Shown in pieces: positions 25,410 through 33,773 of a DNA stretch of 64,000 bases. Under the pieces are notes generated by a model. The model ran no database searches and was not told where the DNA came from. It saw only the letters and a list, made by a program, of their open reading frames with translations. A program made the translations under genes and the position numbers. The stretch is taken from the NCBI GenBank assembly GCA_947474435.1, contig CANJII010000012.1, positions 1 through 64,000 of the forward strand. The letters are read 5' to 3'. This DNA is from Chitinophagaceae bacterium. Its GTDB lineage: Bacteria; Bacteroidota; Bacteroidia; Chitinophagales; UBA10324. Each line of letters begins with the position of its first letter. Position 1 is the stretch's first letter.

Positions 25410-27607
25410 GTGGCCAGAACCTTTGTGTTTCCGTTTTCGATGGTGAAGTATTGGATGCTTCCGTTATTTATTACAATTTCAGAATTTATCACTTTCAAGT
25501 TTTTCTTACTGAATCCGATGGAAGCTTGTGTTTCTATCTTTATGAATTTCGGAAAATTGAAATCATCAATAACACTGAACACAGCATTGTAATCAGCTTT
25601 TACAAAACGAATAAACGGTGCTGCAAAATCCTGCAGATACAATGCCATCCCGGAAAACAAGCTATTCAATGGCAATTCATCATTAATATTCATTTGATGA
25701 TAATAGCCGAGCAAAATTTTATGTGCTGAAATAAAGAATTGATAGAGCAATGATTTTTTATGGCCATAAAATTCAGTGAAATAAAAAACTGTGAAGTTGT
25801 TAATGAAGTAAGCCGATGAATTGGTTTCAGCACAATACAAGTATTTATAGTTGTAGGAATCAACTTTCACTTCCCAAGAAATAATTTCTTTTTTCTCCTT
25901 CGCTTCTTCCTTTGTAATGACTTCGAATTTTAAATTTTGCCCGGGTTCAAAATTGAATGCACTCAATAAAATTTGTGTTCGTTGAATATTTGAAACATCA
26001 GATTGCTCTCTCGGATAATCGAACGAATGAAATTCATAATCAAATCCATTCTTACGGGTTACATAATAACTAATCGGATATTGCAAAGTTTTTGAACCGA
26101 CAAAAGGAGTTGACTGTAATTGAAAATGAATGTGCGGTTCAGGTGAACGACCACTGTTACCACAAGCAGCAATGATTTCGCCTGCATTTACATAATCACC
26201 AACCTTCACTTTAAAACTTCCTTGTTTCATATGACTGAGTTTGGAATACAAACCCTCTGCATGACGAATGATTATGGTGTTGCCCCAGTTCTGTTGAAGA
26301 TTTACATCTCCGATATTATTGTCTTCAATATCATCAATAATATGGGTTACATAACCTGCTGCCGGTGCATTTACCGGAATGTTGTAGCAAAAGAAATCGG
26401 ATAATTTTTCGCCGGGTAAACGAAAAGATTTTTTCATTTCATCCACCACCACAAAATCCAATGCATACTTCCAGTCATCGCGGTGAGTAATTTTTCCATC
26501 GTTGCCCTGCGAAACATACCACTCTCCATAAAACGGTAATGCAATTTGTATGTAAGTATTGTTTTTGTAACGCTCACTTTGATATAGATAGCGATACAGA
26601 TTTTTCTCAGGAGAAAACAATTGAACCGGAACCAATTTCAATCCCTTTGATTCAAATCTGTATTTCAATGTGAGCAATGTGAGCAGAATGATTATTGTGG
26701 AAGGAAATGAATACATGGGCAATTGCAGTAAACCCAATAAGTATCCCATTCCGGTTTGAATGACTGCAATGACTGCTGTTAATAAAATTGCCAACACATA
26801 AGATTTCGCAGATGGAATTAAATAAAATCCTCCAATGGAAATGGCAGCAAGAATATAATTGAATCCGATGTAGGTGTATGAAAGCTGTTCAACATTTCCA
26901 TGCAAAAAATAAAACGCATAATACCCGCTGATAAATCCTATGATGGAAAGTGAAAAGGCAATGCGCGAATAAATCAACAACCCAACAGCAATCAATATTC
27001 CTGCAATCACATTGTATTGAAAATAAATTGCACCAAGTGATTTGAAATAAATATCAATGATACCGGGTAACCTGATTTCCTGCATCCACTCGTACGCTTT
27101 CACCATTTGAATTCCTCCAATAGAAAACAAATCGTTGTAAACAAACAACCATCGTTCGCTCAATTGAATTTCGCCCATCCCTCGTACTGCCAGTAACAAC
27201 AACCACACAGTTAAGATGAATGGAATACCAAGGACTGGCAATTCATACTTCGCAAAAAATATTCCGACTGCATTGGTGATTAAAACTGATGTGATTGAAA
27301 AAATGAAAAGCAATAAAAAAAAGATGAATGAGAATTGAAAAAACAATCCCATCACCAAACCAACCATCAAACTATTGAAACTGTAAAATCCGGAATGAAT
27401 ACTTGTGCGGTTTAAACCCAGCCAATGCGAAAAGAATATACTGATAATAACTGCAATGAATCCTGCAATGCCAGAATGAACATTTGCAAATGATGCAACC
27501 AAAATCAGGTAAGCAAATATCCGGTTATCAGAAAAAAACATCTGCGAATAGCTATGAATAAAGCTATCGGACCAGAAGCGGATATTTTTTTTCAGTGAAA
27601 TGTCCAT
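25394..27607 (-). CDS. Urea-transporter/M23 metallopeptidase fusion
   Basis: A 737-aa two-part protein. Residues 1-315 are polytopic with urea-transporter (UT) family features: NRTSIHSGFYSFNSLMVGLV (67-86) and YELPVLGIPFILTVWLLLL (121-139), and the same pattern weakly repeated later (LHGNVEQLSYTYIGFNYILA). Residues about 360-505 form an M23 LytM-type zinc endopeptidase with all ligands: H375 and D384 (HRDDWKYALDF), H459 (KLSHMKQG) and H492/H494 (PHIHFQ). A 230-residue tail of unknown type follows. UT proteins pass urea or similar small amides, and M23 enzymes cut peptidoglycan peptides. The start touches the stop of the decarboxylase gene (1-bp spacing). The fusion suggests coupled transport and peptide cleavage at the envelope. 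Confidence 0.85.
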   Translation of the reverse strand: MDISLKKNIRFWSDSFIHSYSQMFFSDNRIFAYLILVASFANVHSGIAGFIAVIISIFFSHWLGLNRTSIHSGFYSFNSLMVGLVMGLFFQFSFIFFLLLFIFSITSVLITNAVGIFFAKYELPVLGIPFILTVWLLLLAVRGMGEIQLSERWLFVYNDLFSIGGIQMVKAYEWMQEIRLPGIIDIYFKSLGAIYFQYNVIAGILIAVGLLIYSRIAFSLSIIGFISGYYAFYFLHGNVEQLSYTYIGFNYILAAISIGGFYLIPSAKSYVLAILLTAVIAVIQTGMGYLLGLLQLPMYSFPSTIIILLTLLTLKYRFESKGLKLVPVQLFSPEKNLYRYLYQSERYKNNTYIQIALPFYGEWYVSQGNDGKITHRDDWKYALDFVVVDEMKKSFRLPGEKLSDFFCYNIPVNAPAAGYVTHIIDDIEDNNIGDVNLQQNWGNTIIIRHAEGLYSKLSHMKQGSFKVKVGDYVNAGEIIAACGNSGRSPEPHIHFQLQSTPFVGSKTLQYPISYYVTRKNGFDYEFHSFDYPREQSDVSNIQRTQILLSAFNFEPGQNLKFEVITKEEAKEKKEIISWEVKVDSYNYKYLYCAETNSSAYFINNFTVFYFTEFYGHKKSLLYQFFISAHKILLGYYHQMNINDELPLNSLFSGMALYLQDFAAPFIRFVKADYNAVFSVIDDFNFPKFIKIETQASIGFSKKNLKVINSEIVINNGSIQYFTIENGNTKVLATCLID

Positions 27608-28966
27608 TTACAATTTAAAGGATTTCAGATAATCGGGTTTCACTTCGCATGCTTCAAGGTATTCAAGATTTTCGCGCTTACGAATCAGATGAACTTTGTT
27701 TTTCATATCAATCATTACTACTGCTGGTCGTAATGCAATGAACTGCATCCACTGAGTCATGTTGTAAGCTCCAACTGTATGCACCACCACATGGTCGTTT
27801 CTTTTTAACGGCGGCAATGTAATGTGTTCGCGAATCACATCAATGTTCATGCATAGCGGGCCATACAAAACAGAGTCTTCAGTATAATTTCCGAAATCCT
27901 GTGCTGGAGAAATTTTATGGTCGTACCAGAATGAAGTGAACATCACATTCACACCAAAGTCCAAAATTGTTGCGCGCCGTCCATCACTCAATCTCTTGTT
28001 TGAAATCACACTGCCCAATAAATATCCGGCATCATCAATCAAGGCGCGACCGGTTTCCAAAACCAACAAAGGCAATTCATCAGTTCCAAATCCTGCATTG
28101 AGAATAGCAGTTGAAATTGCTTCAGCAAACTGGTCGAAATTCGGATTGGTATCAACACCTTGCAAGAAAGAACCCTTCAAAGTATTCTTCGATGCGAAGC
28201 CACCACCCATATCAAGATACAAAATATTCTTCTTGTACTTCTTTTTTATTCCAAGTGCCAAATCACTCAACTTCGATGCAGCAACACCATATGCACTCGG
28301 CGATAACATGAATGTTCCGATGTGCGAATGCAACCCAACCAAATCCAATTTATCCGCGAGAATAATTTTATTAATTGCATCCCAAGCCTGACCGTTTTCA
28401 TAATTAAAACCAAAACGGTCCCACATCGGGTAAACACCTGTATCCATGTTCACACGAATAGCAACTTTCGGTCGTTTGTTCATTTCAACTGCGAGTTCAT
28501 TCAGGTGATACAACTCATCCAGATGATCAATGTGAATGGGAGATTCATTATTTATTGCAGCTCGCAAATCATCTTCTGATTTATCGGGGCCATTAAAAAT
28601 TATTTTACTTCCAGGCACTCCATTGTTTAGTGCTTTGTGATACTCAAAACCTGAAACCACTTCAGCCCACGAACCTTCCTGGTGAAAAACATTGCAAACC
28701 GCATTGATGTAATTTGTTTTGTAGCTCCACGCAAACTGCACTTTCGGGTAACGGGTTTTAAAAGCACGGTTAGCTTCCTTGTAAGTGTTGCGAATTGTTT
28801 TTTCACTTATCACAAACAAAGGAGAACCGAATTCCTTTATCAGGCTCTTCACACTCACTTCATCAATGTGTGTGTGTGGTGTATATTCGGTTTTCATTCC
28901 GAACTTGTTCATCAACCCGGTGTTCAATCGTTGAATCAGCGGTCTTTCATATTGTAGTTTCTTCAT
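27608..28966 (-). CDS. Fold-III PLP-dependent decarboxylase (LysA-like)
   Basis: A 452-aa enzyme of the alanine-racemase-fold decarboxylases (diaminopimelate, ornithine/arginine and aminoacyl-carrier decarboxylases). The PLP lysine is K83 in FAWSYKTNY. Other pocket elements are HSHIGT (213-218), DMGGGFAS (252-259) and ETGRALIDDAGYLL (304-317). The late substrate motif reads GPLCMNID (369-376): the Cys of the LysA signature is kept, but the Glu-Ser that usually follow are Met-Asn. This suggests the substrate is not meso-diaminopimelate. An extra 30 residues precede the domain. It lies 13 bp after the ATP-grasp gene and directly abuts the UT-M23 gene, so a shared pathway is likely. Exact substrate unknown. 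Confidence 0.83.
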   Translation of the reverse strand: MKKLQYERPLIQRLNTGLMNKFGMKTEYTPHTHIDEVSVKSLIKEFGSPLFVISEKTIRNTYKEANRAFKTRYPKVQFAWSYKTNYINAVCNVFHQEGSWAEVVSGFEYHKALNNGVPGSKIIFNGPDKSEDDLRAAINNESPIHIDHLDELYHLNELAVEMNKRPKVAIRVNMDTGVYPMWDRFGFNYENGQAWDAINKIILADKLDLVGLHSHIGTFMLSPSAYGVAASKLSDLALGIKKKYKKNILYLDMGGGFASKNTLKGSFLQGVDTNPNFDQFAEAISTAILNAGFGTDELPLLVLETGRALIDDAGYLLGSVISNKRLSDGRRATILDFGVNVMFTSFWYDHKISPAQDFGNYTEDSVLYGPLCMNIDVIREHITLPPLKRNDHVVVHTVGAYNMTQWMQFIALRPAVVMIDMKNKVHLIRKRENLEYLEACEVKPDYLKSFKL

Positions 28967-28979
28967 TAAAATATTTTTT

Positions 28980-30029
28980 TTAAAGTTCTCCTAAAGTTGA
29001 AATGGTTTCAAATTCTTTTAAGTCGCAAATCATATCGTAGCTGTATCGGATAAACATTTTTCCGGTTTCGTACTTTGTAAATGGTTTTACTTTTTCTCCC
29101 AATGCCAATTTCAATAGTGCTTCGGGATGATTTTGTCCGGCACCTACCGCGAGATAAACCCATGCAGGAAAGCGTGGATTGATTTCTATCAGATAAATTT
29201 CTCCTTCGTTCGTACGAATCATTTCCAACTCGCAAGGTCCTTTCCACTTGCTGTTCTTCATCAGCTTTCGCGTTAAGTCCATCAGGTCGCCATCTTCGAG
29301 GGTAATGCCAGCCCATGCTTTTCCTTTATCGGTAATAAACTGTTTGCGCATCGGCACAGCGCCAATCGTGTTTCCTCTTCCATCACCTACCGCAGTTACA
29401 TTCACTTCAGTTCCATAAGTAAACTCTTGAATGATAATCGGCAATCCCCACTTCGAAGAAATTTTATGAAAGTAAGAAGTTGCCTGGTCTGCATTATACG
29501 CAACTGATGCATCATAAAATTTTCCTTTCACTACCAATGGATAAGTGAACTCCTGATATAAATTTTTTATTTCTGCAACACTGTGAATGGTTTTGCTTTT
29601 TGGAATATTGATGTCATATTTTTTTCCGAATTCGGGAAGATTATATTTCTGACGCTCTTCAAATTGTTCCAATGTTGGAAGGAAGGATCGGATGCCCAAT
29701 TCCATTTCTAAAGTATCTGCCAGTTTAATAAAGTTAAATAACTCGGCATCGAAGTTCGGAATGATTACATCTATTTTTTCAATGGAATTAATGTAACGCA
29801 AGCGCTCCATCAAACTATTTTGTCCTGCCGATGGCAATGGAATCTGATAAGTTTTCGCAATCAGCTCATGCATATATATGCCGGGTTCCAGTGCATCATA
29901 ACTTAATCCAATGATTCTCACATCATATTCCTTGCTATCGAGCAAACCGCGAACAACGGGAATTCCGGGGCCGGGACTGTCAACATTATTCAGCCCTGTA
30001 ACTGCTACATTAACTTTCTTTCTTTTCAT
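28980..30029 (-). CDS. ATP-grasp ligase
   Basis: A 349-aa carboxylate-amine/thiol ligase of the ATP-grasp superfamily. Seen are a Rossmann-like preATP domain (MKRKKVNVAVTGLNN), the ATP lysine K168 in YPLVVKGKFYD, an IIIQEFTYGTEVNVTAVGDG strand, and the Mg-binding EINPR (282-286) after GEIYLIEINPRF. These resemble carbamoyl-phosphate-synthase/biotin-carboxylase-like members used in small peptide and carrier-protein acylation. It overlaps the PqqD-like gene by 20 bp, implying coupled synthesis. A PqqD-like partner could present a peptide to it. The acyl donor and acceptor cannot be read from sequence. Confidence 0.85.
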   Translation of the reverse strand: MKRKKVNVAVTGLNNVDSPGPGIPVVRGLLDSKEYDVRIIGLSYDALEPGIYMHELIAKTYQIPLPSAGQNSLMERLRYINSIEKIDVIIPNFDAELFNFIKLADTLEMELGIRSFLPTLEQFEERQKYNLPEFGKKYDINIPKSKTIHSVAEIKNLYQEFTYPLVVKGKFYDASVAYNADQATSYFHKISSKWGLPIIIQEFTYGTEVNVTAVGDGRGNTIGAVPMRKQFITDKGKAWAGITLEDGDLMDLTRKLMKNSKWKGPCELEMIRTNEGEIYLIEINPRFPAWVYLAVGAGQNHPEALLKLALGEKVKPFTKYETGKMFIRYSYDMICDLKEFETISTLGEL

Positions 30030-30270
30030 CTGATTCAGTCACCTTGAATTGTTCTAGCATTTTTGCGAAATCATAAAAATCTTTTTCGATCGTATCCTTA
30101 TCAACCGAATATGTTTCGAGTAAATGTTTTTTAATTACCTCATGGCTTTTATTTTCCTGCAGTAATTTCATAATCTCCAAACCAATGGGATTGACCGAAA
30201 ACGAATCACCGCTTGCGGGGTTAAACACAAAGCCCGTATCACTCAGGGCTATATTCTTTTTTATTTTCAT
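30010..30270 (-). CDS. PqqD-like peptide-binding protein
   Basis: An 86-aa protein with the PqqD fold signature: strand residues IALSDTGFVFNPASGDSF, then NPIGLEIMKLLQENKSHEVI and the DKDTIEKDFYDFAKMLEQFK helices. PqqD and related RiPP recognition elements hold precursor peptides by adding a beta strand, and present them to a modifying enzyme. It is the first gene of the operon and overlaps the ATP-grasp gene. No precursor-like peptide ORF was found in the 255-bp gap upstream, so the client, if any, is elsewhere or is a different kind of carrier. Confidence 0.75.
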   Translation of the reverse strand: MKIKKNIALSDTGFVFNPASGDSFSVNPIGLEIMKLLQENKSHEVIKKHLLETYSVDKDTIEKDFYDFAKMLEQFKVTESDEKKES

Positions 30271-30524
30271 TATCCGATTTTTTTGCGTGAACGAAAACTA
30301 TTGACGCAGCAAATAACCTAAAGGTTTAAAACGGTGCTGTTATAAAATTCAAACAATTAGTTATAAAATTCGGAAACTTATATTTTGTTCAACGGCACTC
30401 GCGTTGGATGAATTTTTTTTATAACTTTTTCACTAAGCAAAAGAATGATACACTGTAATATCTTTAATTGTATTTCTTAATTTTGTAAAAAGCATTTTTA
30501 ATTTTACAATTCTAAAAAAAAACT
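30271..30524. other. Divergent intergenic region between the PqqD-like gene and mscL
   Basis: About 250 bp of AT-rich sequence with no coding frame of note. It must carry the promoters of the minus-strand operon and of mscL. The mscL -7 element is at 30478-30485. For the minus strand only a weak TAGTTTTC (TAnnTTTG-like) near 30294 was seen. Confidence 0.6.
30478..30485 (+). promoter_or_regulatory. -7 element for mscL
   Basis: TAATTTTG fits the TAnnTTTG consensus, 39 bp before the mscL ATG. The -33 box is not clear. Confidence 0.45.
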
Positions 30525-30923
30525 ATGGGAATGATGAAAGAATTTAAGGAGTTCGCAATGCGCGGAAACCTTGTTGATGTTGCAGTAGCTTTTGTAATGG
30601 GCGCTGCCTTCGGAAAAATAGTGACCGCCTTTGTTGATGGTATTGTAATGCCTGTAGTAGGATTACTTGCCAGTGGTCAGGATTTTAGCACTATGCGATT
30701 TGTGTTGAAGGAAGCAACTGAAGATAAACCTGAAGTGGCCATTATGTATGGTGTTTTTTTTACAGTGATTCTCGATTTTGTTATTGTAGCATTTGCAGTT
30801 TTCATGGTTATTAAACTTATTAACCGAATGAAGAAAAAAGAAGAAGCTGCACCTGCACCACCCGCTGGTCCAACCAATGAAGAAAAATTGTTGATGGAAA
30901 TCAGAGATGCACTGAAAAAATAA
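30525..30923 (+). CDS. mscL: Large-conductance mechanosensitive channel MscL
   Basis: A 132-aa inner-membrane channel. The N-terminal amphipathic helix is followed by KEFAMRGNLVDVAVAFVMGA, the conserved first membrane helix that lines the pore. The second helix (DFVIVAFAVFMVIKLINRM) and a charged C-terminal bundle ending LMEIRDALKK follow. Length and motifs are typical. It opens under membrane tension to release solutes during osmotic downshock. It is divergent from the PqqD operon and followed 97 bp later by the glycosyltransferase gene. Confidence 0.96.
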   Translation: MGMMKEFKEFAMRGNLVDVAVAFVMGAAFGKIVTAFVDGIVMPVVGLLASGQDFSTMRFVLKEATEDKPEVAIMYGVFFTVILDFVIVAFAVFMVIKLINRMKKKEEAAPAPPAGPTNEEKLLMEIRDALKK

Positions 30924-31020
30924 TTTTCGATTTGCATTTATTACACGGGTTGGTTTTAAAAAAACAAAATTGTTGATTTTCAAATCAAAATAAAATTTAC
31001 CCTAATCAAATTTTCTTTTC

Positions 31021-32934
31021 ATGGTTGATGAAGTTGAAACAAACTCTGAAAAATTTTCATTGACTTCGAAACAATATAAAACAGCAACCACTTTTATTTG
31101 TGCGTTGCTGTTTTTCATTTTACCATTAGCAAGTTTACAGGTTGGCATTCCGGGCGACGAACCCATTGATGCGCAGTATGGAATTGAATCGTTGAATTTT
31201 TATAAAAGTTTTGGTAACGACACATCCTTTGTAAATCTCACTGCTTTAAACCAACAAACTTTTCCATATCAAAAATATTATGGTGCACTGTTCGAGACTG
31301 TAAGTGTATCCATTTCGCAATTGTTCGGCACACCGGTATATAAAACAAGGCATATTTTAGTTGCCCTCTTCGCTGCTGTAATAATTTTATTTACCGCTTT
31401 GTTTACTGCTGAAATTGCAGGATGGATGGCGGCATTTATTGCAGTGCTGCTGCTTGCATCGTCGCCAACTTTTATCGGCAACAGTTATTTTAATTCCAAA
31501 GACATTCCGATGGCCATGGGATTTATAATTGCATTTTATTTTTTTATAAAACTACTGAAACAGTTGCCCCGTTATTCAACAAAAACCATCCTCGGTTGCA
31601 TTGCTGGAATAGCGCTCACCATTGGTATTCGCATAGGTGGATTACTTCTGGTTGGATACCTGATTGTATTTCTGCTTTATTTTATTTCCGATAATGATTC
31701 ATTGCGAAAGCAATTATTTTCTTCAGTCAAATCTGTATTCAGCCTTACCGCAATTGTTCTGCTTATATGTTTTTCAGGTGTGTTAATCGGTTGCCTTTTT
31801 TATCCGAATTTTTTTCTTCATGGGTTCAGTCACATCACCGAAGCTATGAATGTTGCAAAATATTTTCCCGTGAAAATTGTTATGCTCTTTGGGGGCAATC
31901 TGATCTATGCTCACGAAATAACATGGAGCTACTTACCTGTGTGCATGGGAATAACTTTTCCCGTTACTGGCATTGCCGGATTATTTATTTTTTATGTTCA
32001 GCTTTATTTGCGTCGCAAAATTTTTTCATGGCAGGATTTTATTCTTGTTTATACCGTGCTTTTTTTATTGGTGTATGTAGTTGCAACTCACCAATTGATG
32101 TACAACAGCTGGCGTCATGTACTTTTTATTTATCCGATAATAATTTCAACTTCTGCCATTGCTTATATGCGTTTATACTCAGCACTGAATAAAATTTATT
32201 TCAAGGCAGCACTTGTCATACTCTTTTCTGTTATGACAATTAAAACTTTTGGATGGATGATAATCAATCATCCGTATGAATACATTTACTTCAACGAAAT
32301 ACAAGGTGGCGTTAAAGGTGCTTATGGTAATTACGATACCGACTACCAACAACTTGCAGCAACCGAATCATTTGAGTGGTTGTTAAACTCCAATGATTTT
32401 AAAAACGATACTGCAAAAAACAAAACTCTTTTAACCAACAACATTGCACTCATTTGTGCTGACCAATACTTGCCTGATTCAATGGAAATTCTGGAATCAA
32501 GTTATGTGCGGCTGAATTATCGACCCATGAATTATGCAATCATGTCTTCCATCTTTTTAGATAAACAGGTAATGAAACATTTCTATCCTCCAAAAGGAAC
32601 AATTCATGAAGTGAAAGTGGATGGTGTTCCGATATCGGTGGTGGTGAAAAGAGAAAATGATTATTTAGAAAAAGGAAAATACTTTTTCGATCACGCTCAA
32701 CTCGATTCAGCGTTTGTTTATTTATTGCGAGCCTTTCATTACGATGCTGATGATTTCAGAACATGGCCAGTATTGGGGCATTGCTATTTTCTGAAAGGAT
32801 ATCCAAATCTCGCACATGAAATGATAAGCCGTTATGTTCAATACTTTCCGGAAGATGAGATGGCTTTGAATGAATTGGATTTGGTTGAATCCTATATTGA
32901 CAGTTTAAACAGAGTTGAAGTAAAGGTGAAATAA
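31021..32934 (+). CDS. GT39-type membrane glycosyltransferase with TPR tail
   Basis: A 637-aa polytopic protein. The first loop has PGDEPIDAQYGIESLNFY, where the acidic pair is the family position for the catalytic carboxylate, and GYYGALFE-like YQKYYGALFETVSVSISQLF. Then comes SPTFIGNSYFNSKDIPMA, the substrate-loop signature of ArnT/PMT-like transferases. There are about ten membrane segments. The last 90 residues form TPR-like repeats (AQLDSAFVYLLRAFHYDADD, WPVLGHCYFLKGYPNLAHEM). Such enzymes use a polyprenyl-phosphate sugar to modify proteins or lipids on the outer face of the inner membrane. Acceptor unknown. It is convergent with map, with 36 bp between the ends. Confidence 0.8.
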   Translation: MVDEVETNSEKFSLTSKQYKTATTFICALLFFILPLASLQVGIPGDEPIDAQYGIESLNFYKSFGNDTSFVNLTALNQQTFPYQKYYGALFETVSVSISQLFGTPVYKTRHILVALFAAVIILFTALFTAEIAGWMAAFIAVLLLASSPTFIGNSYFNSKDIPMAMGFIIAFYFFIKLLKQLPRYSTKTILGCIAGIALTIGIRIGGLLLVGYLIVFLLYFISDNDSLRKQLFSSVKSVFSLTAIVLLICFSGVLIGCLFYPNFFLHGFSHITEAMNVAKYFPVKIVMLFGGNLIYAHEITWSYLPVCMGITFPVTGIAGLFIFYVQLYLRRKIFSWQDFILVYTVLFLLVYVVATHQLMYNSWRHVLFIYPIIISTSAIAYMRLYSALNKIYFKAALVILFSVMTIKTFGWMIINHPYEYIYFNEIQGGVKGAYGNYDTDYQQLAATESFEWLLNSNDFKNDTAKNKTLLTNNIALICADQYLPDSMEILESSYVRLNYRPMNYAIMSSIFLDKQVMKHFYPPKGTIHEVKVDGVPISVVVKRENDYLEKGKYFFDHAQLDSAFVYLLRAFHYDADDFRTWPVLGHCYFLKGYPNLAHEMISRYVQYFPEDEMALNELDLVESYIDSLNRVEVKVK

Positions 32935-32970
32935 AATTAATATTTAACTGAAAGAAAATTTTTATACCGA

Positions 32971-33759
32971 TCAGATAACTGAAACCATTTTCAGCTTCTC
33001 CTCAATAAACTTAAAAGTAGTAAGAATCTCTGTTCGGTCTTTTAATACAACAACAGTGTGTTCAAAGTGAGCGGAGGGCTTAAAATCCTGCGTATAAATT
33101 GTCCATCCATCTGATGCTTCTGATACATTTTTCTTGCCCATATTAATCATGGGTTCAATGGCAATTACTAATCCTGGTAAAAGTTTTGGGCCGGTTCCTC
33201 TCCTCCCGAAGTTGGGAACTTCAGGATCTTCGTGCAGTTTTTTTCCAACACCGTGACCTACTAATTCGCGCACCACACCATATCCATTTTTCTCTGCGTG
33301 ATCTTGAACTGCAAAAGAAATATCTCCTATTCGGTTTCCGTATTTTGCTTTCTCTACTCCAAGCACCAAACATTCCTGAGTAATTCGTAATAAATTTTTT
33401 ACTTCATCACTTATTTCTCCAACTGCAAAGGTGTACGCGCTGTCGCCAACAAAACCATTCAGCACTGTTCCGCAATCCACTGAAACCACATCTCCGTCCT
33501 TTAATATTTTATTGTTTGATGGAATACCATGTACCACTTCTTCATTTACTGATATGCATAGCGAAGCGGGAAAATTCCGATACCCCTTGAATGCAGGAGT
33601 TGCCCCGTGATCGCGAATAAATGTTTCGGCAATTTCATCTAAACGCTGTGTAGAAATTCCTGGCTGAACATAACTTCCAACTTCTGCCAATGTTTTTGAA
33701 ACCAAGATACAACTCTCCCGAATCAGACTAACCTCTTCATCGGTTTTGTAGTAAATCAT
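32971..33759 (-). CDS. map: Type I methionine aminopeptidase
   Basis: A 262-aa cytoplasmic enzyme that removes the initiator methionine from new proteins. Metal ligands are visible in DVVSVDCGTVLNGFVGDSAY (both Asp), ELVGHGVGKKLHEDP (His) and the late IEPMI and FEHTVVV (Glu residues). Length is normal. It ends the spc-operon fragment, 14 bp after secY. The usual next genes of the operon (infA, rpmJ, rpsM) do not follow; the next gene is convergent. Confidence 0.97.
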   Translation of the reverse strand: MIYYKTDEEVSLIRESCILVSKTLAEVGSYVQPGISTQRLDEIAETFIRDHGATPAFKGYRNFPASLCISVNEEVVHGIPSNNKILKDGDVVSVDCGTVLNGFVGDSAYTFAVGEISDEVKNLLRITQECLVLGVEKAKYGNRIGDISFAVQDHAEKNGYGVVRELVGHGVGKKLHEDPEVPNFGRRGTGPKLLPGLVIAIEPMINMGKKNVSEASDGWTIYTQDFKPSAHFEHTVVVLKDRTEILTTFKFIEEKLKMVSVI

Positions 33760-33773
33760 ATTCTTACAATAAT

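Noticed and set aside
27936-28391. Long plus-strand ORF inside the decarboxylase gene
   Set aside because: It is antisense to a well-conserved enzyme, with no homology features of its own.
30271-30524. Precursor peptide gene for the PqqD-like protein
   Set aside because: No short frame with a start codon and leader/core-like composition is seen on either strand in this gap.
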